A DNA stretch of 64,000 bases from Halobacterium wangiae (GTDB lineage: Archaea > Halobacteriota > Halobacteria > Halobacteriales > Halobacteriaceae), in the NCBI RefSeq assembly GCF_021249345.1, contig NZ_CP089588.1, positions 1,984,001 to 2,048,000 of the forward strand. The letters are read 5' to 3'. The first letter of the stretch is position 1, and the number at the start of each line of letters is the position of its first letter. Of this stretch, positions 1 through 8,468 are shown piece after piece. The translations under genes and the position numbers were made by a program. The notes beneath the pieces are model-generated. The model was not told where the DNA came from and did not search any database. It saw only the letters and a program-made list of their open reading frames with translations.

Positions 1-747
1 TTCCGGGTGAAGTCAACGGTGACGACTGTCCAGGTTATCGACGCACTGATCGTGCTCGATCGCCCCAGAGTTGCCGACATCGCGGTCCATCTCGACATCC
101 CGAAGAGCACTGCGCACGACCACCTGAGCACGCTCATCGGCTTAGGACTCGTCGTCAAGGAGCCTGACGGGTACCGACTGGGTGCCCGCTTCCTCGAGTA
201 CGGCGGCTACGTACGCGACCAGATGGCGGTGTACCGTGCCGCCCGTCCGGTCGTCGACCGACTCGCCGAGGACACCGGTGAACGCGCGAACCTGCTGATC
301 GAGGAGCGGGGGCTCGGTGTCTATCTCTACGAAGCGGAGGGCAGGTATCCGATTGAGCTCGATACTCGCCCTGGGAAGCGAGTACCCCTTCAGACTACCG
401 CGTCCGGGAAGGCTATCATCGCACACCTTCCCCGGAGCCGTACCACCGAGATAATCGACGAGCATGGCCTCCCGGAGGTTACTGGGAAGACTATCACAGA
501 GCGGGACGAACTGTTCACAGAACTTGAACAGATCCAGGATCAGGGGTACGCCATCGACGATGGAGAGCGCGTCAAAGGGGTCCGGTGTGTCGCCGCACCG
601 ATTCTCGACCACGACGACAAGGTCGCCGGTGCTGTCAGCGTCTCTCTACCAGAAACCAGAGCGTCCGAGCACCCCGTCGCGAACGAGATTGTGCGTCGCG
701 TCCTCGGTGCCGCAGAAGGTATCAAGGCGACTATGGCGCGTTCGTAG
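1..747 (+). CDS. IclR family transcriptional regulator (5' end outside window)
   Basis: Sugar- or acid-responsive DNA-binding regulator. The reading frame is open to base 1, and the first in-window GTG encodes a valine inside the conserved N-terminal stretch (VKSTVTTVQVIDAL), so the true start is probably upstream. Visible parts are a winged helix-turn-helix over the first 55 or so residues (DIAVHLDIPKSTAHDHL, then the wing GYRLG) and a C-terminal GAF-like effector domain with the family GKA motif (TTASGKAI) and a VAAPILDHDDKVAGAVSV strand block. Total visible length of about 248 residues is normal for the family. It is a paralogue of the IclR gene at 1537. The effector cannot be read from sequence; nearby transport and uronate genes are plausible targets. 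Confidence 0.93.
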   Translation, partial: FRVKSTVTTVQVIDALIVLDRPRVADIAVHLDIPKSTAHDHLSTLIGLGLVVKEPDGYRLGARFLEYGGYVRDQMAVYRAARPVVDRLAEDTGERANLLIEERGLGVYLYEAEGRYPIELDTRPGKRVPLQTTASGKAIIAHLPRSRTTEIIDEHGLPEVTGKTITERDELFTELEQIQDQGYAIDDGERVKGVRCVAAPILDHDDKVAGAVSVSLPETRASEHPVANEIVRRVLGAAEGIKATMARS

Positions 748-1314
748 TGTCGCTGTCCCAACGGTAACACCTCCCTCGTTGACGGGGGAGAATGGTTCCG
801 GCTATACCGGATAGAAATGTGGTGGATATATGATGTGCGTAATCTAGTCGTGAAAATGCAATCGGGCTCCAGTAACGGCATACATGGTGGCCTCCAGCTC
901 ACCTCCAAAATAGTGCTTGGATGGAATTGACGGATAAGATGGATGCCCGAATACAGTGGCTAGCCATAAGTCAGTTTACGATCGCTTCACGGGTCTGCTT
1001 GTCTCGTTGGGATGGGGGTTCGTGTTATATTGGTGGCTCTGGGGAATCGATCTATTGAATCCGATATTGTCGGATTCTGGCCGTCCCCTATCTGCTGGCT
1101 GTGATAGCGCGGTCTCGGCAAACACCGTAACCAATCGTCATCAGCAGTACCGTTCACGGCCCGGCTATCGTCGACTCCTGCGCCGCCCGTTACTGGTCGT
1201 CTGGACCATCGTACAGTGCCCCCATTTCGGCGGCGGTTCGTAGCTCGATTACTGCGACCGACTGTCGTCGAGAGCGCGCAAATCTGGGCGCGACACTGTG
1301 GTATCACCACTAAG
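748..1314. other. Intergenic region between the two IclR genes
   Basis: No intact gene is evident. Just after the first IclR stop there are two short hairpins (CTCCC/GGGAG near 771-790 and TCCGG/CCGGA near 797-811) that could be transcript-end structures. Between about 956 and 1110 a GTG-started frame reads as hydrophobic, Trp-rich sequence and then loses protein-like character; see the separate pseudogene candidate. GC content is lower than in the flanking genes. Confidence 0.5.
956..1120 (+). pseudogene. Possible remnant of a small membrane protein
   Basis: The frame from GTG 956 gives a hydrophobic segment (FTGLLVSLGWGFVLYWWLWG) followed by DLLNPILSD. After about 1078 this frame turns arginine-rich and non-protein-like, while the +1 frame supplies another hydrophobic stretch (ILAVPYLLAVIA) before a stop. 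That pattern would fit a frameshifted two-helix membrane protein fragment. No family is recognised. It may be chance, so confidence is low. Confidence 0.2.
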
Positions 1315-1336
1315 ATAACAGGGGTACTTCTGTTAT
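1315..1336. promoter_or_regulatory. Inverted repeat ATAACAG-N8-CTGTTAT
   Basis: Perfect 7-bp arms (1315-1321 and 1330-1336) separated by 8 bp, about 200 bp upstream of the IclR gene at 1537. The AACAG/CTGTT half-site recurs in the palindrome at 1486 and in the inverted repeat before the ABC ATPase gene. This suggests, without proving, a regulator-binding site. Confidence 0.35.
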
Positions 1337-1485
1337 TCTCGGTGGGGCCGGTATCGATTTCACCGGCTGGAATGTTCCACTAGCAGTCCGAACAGGGGGA
1401 CGGAGGCTGACCAGACATTGTTTCTCTGGTCCTGGCACGGTACTGCTGGGAGTTGGTCCTATTTGACCTTCATCCCCGAGGTGAG

Positions 1486-1501
1486 CTGTTGAATACAACA
1501 G
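1486..1501. promoter_or_regulatory. Candidate operator CTGTTG-AATA-CAACAG
   Basis: A perfect 6-bp inverted repeat around a 4-bp centre, 35 bp upstream of the IclR start at 1537, where the TATA/BRE region of a leaderless haloarchaeal promoter lies. Position and symmetry suit autoregulation by the IclR dimer. Binding is inferred only. Confidence 0.45.
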
Positions 1502-1536
1502 CAACAACTTTCAACACCTTCTCCCTATGCTACGCT

Positions 1537-2334
1537 ATGCCAAACTCGGGCGAGAACAGCTCGACACGAACGGTCGATGCGGTCGGACGGACGATCGACA
1601 TATTCGAAGCCCTCCACGAACTCGAGGGAGGGACGGTGACGGAACTGGCCGACCATCTCGGCTACTCGAAAAGCTCCGTACATGCGTATCTGACCAGTCT
1701 CGAGGAGCGTGAGTTCGTCACCAAGGAGGGCTACTTCTACCGGCCGAGTTACCGGTTCATCACGATAGCCGAACGCCTCCGTCGATCGCACTACGACATC
1801 TACAGGTTCGGGCGGGAGGCGGCCAAGCGACTCGCGGAAGAGACCGGCGAGTTCGTCCAGATAATGGTCGAGGAGTACGAGATGGGCATCCACATCTTCA
1901 CGGCGTCGGGGAAGAAGGGCGTGTACGCAGACAAGTACCCGGTCGGGCGGCCATGTCCGCTTCACTGCAACGCTGCAGGGAAGGCGATCCTCGCCACCCT
2001 TCCGGAGCGGAAACTGCAGCGCATCGTATTCCAGAACAACCTGCCTGCGATCACCGAGAACACCATCACTGACCCTGACGAACTGCTGCGGGAACTGGAG
2101 GCGATCCAGGAGACTGGTGTCGCGTTCAGCACGGAGGAAGCTGTCATCGGGATGCGTGGCATCGCGTCACCCGTCGTCGGACCATCCGGGGAGCCTCTCG
2201 GGTCGGTCAACATTTCTGGGCCGGTCAGCCAGTTCGACAAGGAACGGTTCCGGGAGACCCTCCCCGAGAAGGTGGTCGAGTGCTCGAACTTCATCGAGGT
2301 TGAGGTAATGAACGAACGCGGATACGATGACTGA
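1537..2334 (+). CDS. IclR family transcriptional regulator
   Basis: Second IclR-type regulator, 265 residues from the ATG at 1537. The open frame runs further 5' but lacks protein character there, and this ATG directly precedes the conserved start MPNSGENSSTRTVDAVGRT. A winged HTH occupies about residues 18-75, with recognition helix near 45-57 (SKSSVHAYLTSL). The effector-binding domain carries CNAAGKAILATLP and the terminal MRGIASPVVGPSGEPLGSVN strands. A perfect palindrome lies just upstream, and a related inverted repeat precedes the ABC transporter ATPase gene downstream, so it probably controls itself and the importer. It clearly differs from the IclR at 1-747 in effector pocket sequence, so the two likely sense different ligands. 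Confidence 0.95.
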   Translation: MPNSGENSSTRTVDAVGRTIDIFEALHELEGGTVTELADHLGYSKSSVHAYLTSLEEREFVTKEGYFYRPSYRFITIAERLRRSHYDIYRFGREAAKRLAEETGEFVQIMVEEYEMGIHIFTASGKKGVYADKYPVGRPCPLHCNAAGKAILATLPERKLQRIVFQNNLPAITENTITDPDELLRELEAIQETGVAFSTEEAVIGMRGIASPVVGPSGEPLGSVNISGPVSQFDKERFRETLPEKVVECSNFIEVEVMNERGYDD

Positions 2335-2984
2335 CCAGGGTCGACAGCAGCTCTCTACCACCGAGTTGGCAGCCTTGCTTCCACCTTCTCTCCGATAGAG
2401 TATACGTCCGTAGAGGAACGTCTACGCGGTACTCGTCCGAGTGGTTCTGATTCGCCCCTGCCGGTGGAACGCTGTTCTATTCCCGTGACGTACACGGCCC
2501 CGACTACTGTCACTCTGGGACTTCTGTGATCTCCTCAAACTGATTCACCGCCTGGGATTACAGCACTATGTCTGTAAGGCTTTGGTGGCGAGGGCTCGGG
2601 CTCGCAATACGCCAATAGGCCGTTCTCCTCTCACGAACGGAGCTCTGCGGCCCGCGACCTCTCGACCGGAGCTTCAGCACTGTTCGCGGGGTATACGGGG
2701 GAATAGGGGGTATTCGACTATTCTCCTCGACCATCGGTGTTCGCCCCATGCGAACGGAGGGCACACGTCTCGGAGGCGATGAGTTCTCCTCGAATCTTCC
2801 CTGTGCCAGGATTTCCTCGAACTTGCAGGGACTCACTTTTGAACCCCTGAGCGGTGATTTTTCGGCTCTCGCGAACGCCCCAGTCGATGGGGTGGTGGTC
2901 TCCTCGACGCGGAACTCAGGTTAAGCATAGCCTTCTCGTGGCGGGATTTCGACTCCAGGTCACGCTACTCAGTATCACTCCAGA
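2335..2984. other. Gene-free stretch before the ABC ATPase gene
   Basis: About 650 bp with no convincing gene on either strand. The open frames present (for example 2558-2836 on -) have arginine/proline-rich, non-acidic translations unlike haloarchaeal proteins and recognise no family. Only the final portion has identifiable signals, described at 2985-3017. Confidence 0.5.
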
Positions 2985-3017
2985 ACAGTTGACAATATTA
3001 CAAAAATAGTTAACTGT
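2985..3017 (+). promoter_or_regulatory. Inverted repeat spanning the TATA region of the ABC ATPase gene
   Basis: ACAGTTGAC (2985-2993) and GTTAACTGT (3009-3017) are inverted repeats with one mismatch, flanking an AT-only-like core (AATATTACAAAAATA) that should contain the TATA box. The ATG at 3040 is about 30-40 nt downstream, giving a leaderless or near-leaderless mRNA. A dimer bound here would cover the promoter. The outer AACAG/CTGT half-sites resemble the palindromes upstream of the IclR gene at 1537. Confidence 0.5.
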
Positions 3018-3039
3018 GCTTGATACGGTTTAACGTGTG

Positions 3040-4203
3040 ATGACTGCTCAAAACGAGGAGATTCCAGATTCTCGTGGCAGTGACGCCACGGAAGTCGAAA
3101 CCTCGACCGAAGACGTCGCTGTTCGACTCCAGAACATCCGGAAGACGTTCAACGACGGCCAGATTGTCGCGTGTGAAGACTTCAATCTCGACATCGCGGA
3201 GGACGAACTCGTCGTCTTCCTCGGCCCGTCCGGCTGTGGGAAGACGACGACGTTGCGGATGATCTCTGGCCTCGAACAGCCCGACTCCGGGTCGATATTC
3301 ATCGAGGGCCAGAACGTCATCGGGAAGGCCCCGAAGGACCGGAACCTTGCGTTCGTCTTCCAGAGCATCGCACTCTACCCCCACATGTCCGTCCGAAAGA
3401 ACATGCGGTTCGGACTGGACATGAAGAGCGACCTCTCGAAGGCAGAGAAGAACGAACGCGTCGAGGAGGCCGCCGAGTTGCTCGGCCTAGAGGGCATGTT
3501 AGACCGGAAACCGTCCGAACTGTCCGGGGGGCAGCAACAGCGCGTGAGTCTCGGCCGCGCAATGGTCATCGAACCTGCCGCGTTCCTGCTCGACGAACCG
3601 TTCTCAGCGCTAGACGCCAACCTCCGGGACCAGATGCGCGTCGAGGTCAAGAAACTTCAGCGACGCCTCAGCACTGCGATGGTGTTCGTCACACACGATC
3701 AGGAGGAGGCGATGACGCTGGGGGACAAGATCGTTATATTGAACTCCGGCCGCATCCAGCAGGTCGGCTCCGCCCACGACATCTACAACGACCCCGCCAA
3801 CCAGTTCGTCGCCCAGTTCATCGGCTCCCCCTCGACGAACGTGTTCGAGGCGACAGTCGTGGCCGACGGCGACGGGTTCGCCGTGGAGACCGATTTCTTC
3901 ACCATCTCCCTCCCCGACGAGCGGGTGGCCGGCGCCGACCTCACTGACGGACAGGCGGTCACCATCGGTGTGCGCCCGGAGTACATGGAACTCAACAGCA
4001 GCGCCTCGAAGTTCTCCGCGGAAGTCTCCGTCGTCGAACCCCGTGGGGACACCGACGCGGTCTACCTGATGGTCGACGACGAGGAGATCCGGGCCATCAC
4101 GTCGCAGGGCGAAATCGACGAGGACGTCGAATCGGTCTCGGTGGACGTGCAATCCGAGAACGTCTGGGTGTTCGACTCGGTTTCCGGGGACCGCCTGCTG
4201 TAG
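3040..4203 (+). CDS. ABC transporter ATP-binding protein, MalK/UgpC type
   Basis: Energy-coupling ATPase of a CUT1-type sugar importer. The ATG at 3040 is preferred over the adjacent GTG 3037. After an acidic 25-residue leader come Walker A GPSGCGKT (62-69), Q-loop VFQS, signature LSGGQ (161-165), Walker B LLDEP (183-187) and H-loop H219 (VTHDQEEA). A C-terminal TOBE/OB regulatory region includes GVRPEYMEL, as in MalK. It is encoded on the strand opposite its presumed partners, the lipoprotein and permeases at 5022-8266, which point toward it. The operator-like repeat upstream suggests IclR control. The substrate is probably an oligosaccharide or sugar acid; the sequence does not define which. 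Confidence 0.96.
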   Translation: MTAQNEEIPDSRGSDATEVETSTEDVAVRLQNIRKTFNDGQIVACEDFNLDIAEDELVVFLGPSGCGKTTTLRMISGLEQPDSGSIFIEGQNVIGKAPKDRNLAFVFQSIALYPHMSVRKNMRFGLDMKSDLSKAEKNERVEEAAELLGLEGMLDRKPSELSGGQQQRVSLGRAMVIEPAAFLLDEPFSALDANLRDQMRVEVKKLQRRLSTAMVFVTHDQEEAMTLGDKIVILNSGRIQQVGSAHDIYNDPANQFVAQFIGSPSTNVFEATVVADGDGFAVETDFFTISLPDERVAGADLTDGQAVTIGVRPEYMELNSSASKFSAEVSVVEPRGDTDAVYLMVDDEEIRAITSQGEIDEDVESVSVDVQSENVWVFDSVSGDRLL

Positions 4204-4464
4204 TGACACCTCGAGACAGGCTGCTGCAGAGGGACTGCTGCCCGCCGTGAGCGTCTCCGTCGCGAAGAGCCATCCGCAGTCACCACTCTACGCTAGGGCC
4301 GAGCAGACGTCTGAGCACTGGCTCCTCGAACGCGGTGGCGTCGACCGGAACGAGCGACCGTGCTGGACAGGAACCGTCAGCCAACCACCCTGCAAGACAG
4401 CCCGAAGAGCAGTTCGATGCGCTCTCCGGCCACCGGAGACGGCTGTGTCGTCTCCCCCACCGGA
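4204..4464. other. Intergenic region after ABC ATPase, with a hairpin
   Basis: No gene is evident. GGAGACG (4435-4441) and CGTCTCC (4449-4455) form a perfect 7-bp hairpin just before an AT-rich box. It could end the ATPase transcript, or act on the small downstream gene whose TATA box follows immediately. Confidence 0.4.
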
Positions 4465-4474
4465 GTATTTTTGA
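4465..4474 (+). promoter_or_regulatory. TATA box for the small membrane protein gene
   Basis: The sequence GTATTTTTGA is centred about 27 nt upstream of the ATG at 4496, the spacing expected of a leaderless haloarchaeal promoter. It supports the downstream small gene being real. Confidence 0.5.
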
Positions 4475-4495
4475 TGGTCGATTTCGTGGGTAACG

Positions 4496-4717
4496 ATGAT
4501 GTCAGCCAGATTTGACCGCGCCAAACAGTACACGAAGGTATCGATCTCGGTCGTCGGTTACGGGTTGCTGACTCTGTTCATGCTGCTTCTCACCTACTTG
4601 ACCTACAGGTACGGTGGCGGGTTCGCGGACTGGAAGTCGGTCGTCACCATCCTGTCGCTGGCGATGATCGCCTTCATCACCGGGTGGTTCGCCGTGACCA
4701 GCTGGCGCGACCGGTAG
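4496..4717 (+). CDS. Small two-helix membrane protein, unknown function
   Basis: A 73-residue protein starting MMSARFDRAKQY (ATG 4496, or 4499 one codon later). It has two predicted membrane spans, about residues 19-38 (VVGYGLLTLFMLLLTYL) and 48-66 (VVTILSLAMIAFITGWFAV), joined by a short YRYGGGFADWKS loop. The tail SWRDR is basic, favouring a cytoplasmic C-terminus. I recognise no family. It lies between the convergent ABC ATPase and permease genes and has its own TATA box. An accessory role in the transporter is possible but unproven. Confidence 0.65.
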   Translation: MMSARFDRAKQYTKVSISVVGYGLLTLFMLLLTYLTYRYGGGFADWKSVVTILSLAMIAFITGWFAVTSWRDR

Positions 4718-5021
4718 CTCCTCGACTGCGAACAGGGCGCGGTCAATCGCTGAGCGTCTTCGCCCACTGCACTCGTGGGGGCGGTCACGAACGCGGTGAA
4801 CCAGACAGCCAGTCCGGACGAATGGCGAAGTTCGTTCTGGTGCGGAGCGGTCGACGCTAGCGAACAGAGATTCGGCCTCGACGACTGGCGCATTTCTCGG
4901 GGCGGTAGCTAGACGCACAGGGAGACCCCTCCTTGTTGCTGGTGGGGTTCCTCTAGCGGTCGTCGGTGCTGTCCAGGACTCGGATCCAGAGAAGAACAGA
5001 ACGTGCCCGGCCGTTCGGTGC
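4718..5021. other. Gene-free spacer downstream of the permease operon
   Basis: No coding sequence is supported. ACCCC (4924-4928) and GGGGT (4944-4948) could pair in a hairpin near the 3' end of the minus-strand permease transcript, but no clear T-run follows. The longer reverse frame covering it is a shadow of the permease gene. Confidence 0.4.
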
Positions 5022-5867
5022 CTACTCGGAGACCTCGAACGACTCGGAGAGGGACTTGCGCGCCAGGAGGTACAGCACGGTCGGCGGAGTCCCGATGATG
5101 AGCGTCTCGCCCATGATCAGTCCCCACGGGACTGACGCCGAGGTTCCGTGGATCGTCAGGTAGAGGCCAACCACGGCGGGCCGCGGGCCGGTGCCGTCGG
5201 TCAGCATGCTGCCCATGAGGAAGTCGTTCCACGCGACCAGGAACGACAGGAACGCGACGGCGATGATCGCGGGCATGGCTAGCGGCAGGATGACACGTCG
5301 GAACGCGCTGAACTGCGTGCAGCCGTAGATGCGCGCCGACTCCTCCAGGTTGAGGGGGAGCTTTGCGAAGTAGTCCCTGAGCACCCAGATGGCGAACGGG
5401 GCGACGAAGATCTGGTACGCGATCCACATGCCGGGGACGGTGTTGTACAGCCCCAGGGTGAACCAGCTCTCCGCGATCGGGATGATTAGCAGGACGAAGG
5501 GGAACATGATGATCAGCAACACGAGGTAGAACATCGTGGACTTCCCCTTGAAGTCCAGCCGCCCGAAGACGTAGGCGCTGGGGATGACGATGATCAGGGA
5601 GACGAGCATCGTTCCCGAGGAGATTAGCACGCTGTTCCACAGGAGGTCCCCGACACGACTGAAGGACGTCTCCAGCGTCGTAAGCGTCAGCGACGACGGG
5701 ATGAGCTGGACGGTCCAGAGCTGGTCCGACGGTCGGAAGACCACCGACAGCATGTAGAGGAACGGCAGCACGCACAGCACCGCGATGCCTATCCCGAGCC
5801 CGTAGGTGAGGAACGTGAGCGCCTGGTCGGTGAACGACCGCTGGGAGTTGCTGGTGCCGAAGTTCAT
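5022..5867 (-). CDS. Carbohydrate ABC transporter permease (MalG-like)
   Basis: Inner-membrane permease of a CUT1 importer, 281 residues, six predicted membrane helices. The cytoplasmic EAA loop that contacts the ATPase is clear: EESARIYGCTQFSAFRRV followed by ILPLAMPAI. Its ATG overlaps the stop of the upstream permease by 4 nt (5864-5867), so the two are translationally coupled. It pairs with the MalF-like subunit at 5864-6787 and the lipoprotein at 6827-8266. It is the last gene of its operon. Confidence 0.96.
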   Translation of the reverse strand: MNFGTSNSQRSFTDQALTFLTYGLGIGIAVLCVLPFLYMLSVVFRPSDQLWTVQLIPSSLTLTTLETSFSRVGDLLWNSVLISSGTMLVSLIIVIPSAYVFGRLDFKGKSTMFYLVLLIIMFPFVLLIIPIAESWFTLGLYNTVPGMWIAYQIFVAPFAIWVLRDYFAKLPLNLEESARIYGCTQFSAFRRVILPLAMPAIIAVAFLSFLVAWNDFLMGSMLTDGTGPRPAVVGLYLTIHGTSASVPWGLIMGETLIIGTPPTVLYLLARKSLSESFEVSE

Positions 5868-6787
5868 AGCTGGTCACCCTCCGACTTCTCGAAGTACCTG
5901 ATGAACAGGACGATGAACGCGAGCACCAGCAGCAGGAAGATGATACCCACGGCGAACGCCTCGCCGAGGTTACCGTCGCTGAACGCCGACCGGTAGAGGA
6001 GCAACGAGAGCGGGGAGGTCTGGTAGCCGGGCCCCCCACCAGTCATCTGCAGTGGCTGGGAAACCTTCGTCAGGTTCCAGACCAGACGGAGCGTGACCAC
6101 CACGAAGATGGACGTCTTCAGCTGCGGGAGAGTCACGTGCCGGAAGGTCTGCCACCTGCTCGCGCCGTAGACGCGAGCACTCTCGTAGTACTCGTCCGGG
6201 ATGCTCACCAGCGTCGCGAACAGGATGAGGAACATGAACGGCCAGAACGTCCACGCGTTGACGAGCGTGACGACCAGCAGCGCCATGTCCCCCTTCGTGC
6301 TCCAGTAGATGGGGTTCTGCAGAATCCCCCAGTCGGTGAGGAGGGTGAAGACCGGGCCGAGATTCGGCTTCAGCAGGAACACCCACAACGTCCCCGTTGC
6401 GACCGGTGGCATCGTGTACGGGAGCAGGTACATCCCGCTGAACAGGCTCTTGAACTTGATCTTGTTGACGATCAGCGCCGCAGTCAGCGCCAGTCCCAGC
6501 TGAATCACTGTCGCGAAGCCGTAGATGACTGTCGCCTTCAACGAAACGTAGAATCGCTCCGACGTCAACAGGTTAGAGTAGTTCTCTAGCCCGACGAAGG
6601 TGGGTGCGGTGAACCCGAGCGGCCAGTTGTGCAGACTCATCCAGATCCCCTGCAGGAACGGGACCCAGACGATGAAGATCAGGAACACCATCAGCGGTGC
6701 TAGGAAGATGTACGCCAGGCGGTCTTCGACCGAGTCGGGTACGAAGCCGAGATCTGGTAGTCGTTTCCTGTAATCTATTGAGCTCAT
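5864..6787 (-). CDS. Sugar ABC transporter permease (MalF/UgpA-like)
   Basis: 307-residue permease with about six membrane helices and a cytoplasmic N-terminus (MSSIDYRKRLPDLGF). The EAA motif is ESARVYGASRWQTFRHV then TLPQLKTS. It lacks the large periplasmic P2 loop of E. coli MalF, as is usual for UgpA/LacF-type subunits. Gene order lipoprotein, this permease, second permease, with 39 bp to the lipoprotein gene and a 4-nt overlap to the next, is the standard CUT1 layout. Confidence 0.96.
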   Translation of the reverse strand: MSSIDYRKRLPDLGFVPDSVEDRLAYIFLAPLMVFLIFIVWVPFLQGIWMSLHNWPLGFTAPTFVGLENYSNLLTSERFYVSLKATVIYGFATVIQLGLALTAALIVNKIKFKSLFSGMYLLPYTMPPVATGTLWVFLLKPNLGPVFTLLTDWGILQNPIYWSTKGDMALLVVTLVNAWTFWPFMFLILFATLVSIPDEYYESARVYGASRWQTFRHVTLPQLKTSIFVVVTLRLVWNLTKVSQPLQMTGGGPGYQTSPLSLLLYRSAFSDGNLGEAFAVGIIFLLLVLAFIVLFIRYFEKSEGDQL

Positions 6788-6826
6788 TGGGGGTGGTGGG
6801 ACTTGGGGAATCGATTGATTGCTGGA

Positions 6827-8266
6827 TTACGTTCTCGCGGACCAGTAGTCGTCGAGCACGGAGTTACCGGCCTCGGCGCCCCTCGTACAGACCTCTTCGG
6901 GGGTCAACTCGCCGTTGTACCCCTGCCCCATGAGCGAACCCATGTCAGAGGACGCGGAGAGGTACGTCGGGTGCGAGGTGTGGACACCCCGGGATTCCTC
7001 GCCGACCATTCTGGTGAGCGTCTCGAAGGCCTTCGACGCGTCGTTGTACGGGAGCTGTTCGGCGTTCTGGTCCCAGAGGTCGCGGCGCACTGGGACGAAC
7101 CCGGTGTCCTGGAACAGCGACGTCTGGACCTGCTCCTCGAACCACATCTCTGCGAGCTTCACGGCCAGCTCCTGTTTCGTCTGCCACTTCTCTTCGCTGA
7201 CGCCGTCGGGCTTCGAGGTGATCGCGAGCCCGTACGTGAGCATCGCGTTGTTCACGCCGGAGGGCTCGCTCCACAGCGAGCCGTACCGGATGTCGCCGGC
7301 CTCCATGAGCTCCGGGGCGGTGTCGTGGTAGGTCGGGTAGTTCATCGGCTCGATGGGGCTCATGCTCACCTGCCCCTGGGTCAGAAGCGGGACCGTGTCC
7401 TCGTCGGGGATCGACGGCGTCTGTGGCCCGGAAACCTCGTGTTCCCGGTACAGCGCGATGGTGTCGGCCACGACCTGCTTCCAGGTCTCCGTGTCGTAGT
7501 TCACCGAGCGGTAGTCCTCTGCAAAGTAGCCGGCCTCGCCCTTGTCCGCACCCAGCGCGTTGGTGTACGGCTCGATGAAGGTGTACCAGTCGAACGGGTG
7601 GCCGTGGAGTTGGAACCCGTAGTCGCCGGGACCGTCCTCCTGGAGCGTCGTCGCGATCTCCACGAGGTGGTCGTAGTCCTTCGGCGGGAAGTCCGAGTCG
7701 GGGTCGAGTCCGGCTTCCCGCATGTGGTCGGCGCGGACCTGGACGGGGTCCTGTGGGACGAGGCCGACCGGGAACGTGTACGTGTTCCGTTCGATGTTCG
7801 GGTGGTTGGACATCCATGCGGTCGCCTCGTTGACGGGCCCGTCGAGCATCCACTGGAGTCCGTTCTGGACGTTACTGCTCATCTGGTCGCTCCAGTTCTC
7901 GAAGGGCTCGATGTAGCCGCCCTCCTCGAAGCGACCGGCGACGATCTGGTCGCCGGTGAAGATGACCGGGTACTCGCCCTCCTCGAACCGCGTGATCCAC
8001 TCCGAACCGGCCATCTGGCCGAACCCGGAGAGGTTCAGTTCGACGTTGACGTCGTGTTCGTCCTCGAACCGCGAGACGAGGTTCTCCACCGTCTCCCTGG
8101 CGGACTGTGACTGGACGTTGAACGTGTCCCAGTACTTGATGGTGGTCTTGCCCGAGCCGCCACCACCCAGACCGAAACAGCCCGCGAGTCCAGTTGCGGC
8201 GATTGTTCCACCAGCAGCTTTCAGGTAGTCCCGTCTCTTCGGGTGGCGCTTGCTGTCTTCCAGCAT
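6827..8266 (-). CDS. Extracellular solute-binding lipoprotein of the ABC importer
   Basis: Substrate receptor of the CUT1 importer, 479 residues from the ATG at 8266. That start gives a proper Tat-lipoprotein signal: RRDYLKAAGG (residues 11-20), then lipobox LAGC ending at Cys30, followed by a Gly/Ser linker. Upstream in-frame sequence is not protein-like, and a TATA box sits 27 nt before this start. The body is an SBP family 1 fold (TTIKYWDTFNVQ; FEDEHDVNVELNL), rich in aromatic residues that would stack on sugar rings. It is the first gene of the operon with two permeases. The ligand is unknown; nearby unsaturated glycuronyl hydrolases suggest an oligouronide. Confidence 0.95.
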   Translation of the reverse strand: MLEDSKRHPKRRDYLKAAGGTIAATGLAGCFGLGGGGSGKTTIKYWDTFNVQSQSARETVENLVSRFEDEHDVNVELNLSGFGQMAGSEWITRFEEGEYPVIFTGDQIVAGRFEEGGYIEPFENWSDQMSSNVQNGLQWMLDGPVNEATAWMSNHPNIERNTYTFPVGLVPQDPVQVRADHMREAGLDPDSDFPPKDYDHLVEIATTLQEDGPGDYGFQLHGHPFDWYTFIEPYTNALGADKGEAGYFAEDYRSVNYDTETWKQVVADTIALYREHEVSGPQTPSIPDEDTVPLLTQGQVSMSPIEPMNYPTYHDTAPELMEAGDIRYGSLWSEPSGVNNAMLTYGLAITSKPDGVSEEKWQTKQELAVKLAEMWFEEQVQTSLFQDTGFVPVRRDLWDQNAEQLPYNDASKAFETLTRMVGEESRGVHTSHPTYLSASSDMGSLMGQGYNGELTPEEVCTRGAEAGNSVLDDYWSART

Positions 8267-8290
8267 GGTATGCGAGAAGAAATCAGTGCG

Positions 8291-8298
8291 TATATAAT
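8291..8298 (-). promoter_or_regulatory. TATA box of the solute-binding protein operon
   Basis: On the minus strand this reads AATTATATA, about 27 nt upstream of the ATG at 8266. It is one of the strongest TATA matches in the window and implies a leaderless transcript for the importer operon. Confidence 0.65.
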
Positions 8299-8468
8299 TT
8301 TGGGTGATTCTACACGTCCTGCCGTACTCGCGTCGTTTCGTAGGGGAACTGAAATGACCGAGAACGAGGGTATCGGGTGTTCGTCGCTCTCCACGTCCCT
8401 CACCCCTGGCCACATGGCATCTCCTCGTTCGGTTCGCCTCCGTCGTTGCCGAGTTCGCCGGACGTAGC

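Noticed and set aside
6803-8110. 435-codon open frame on + across the solute-binding protein gene
   Set aside because: Val/Arg-rich antisense shadow of the lipoprotein gene; it has no recognisable domain, while the minus-strand product has full SBP features.
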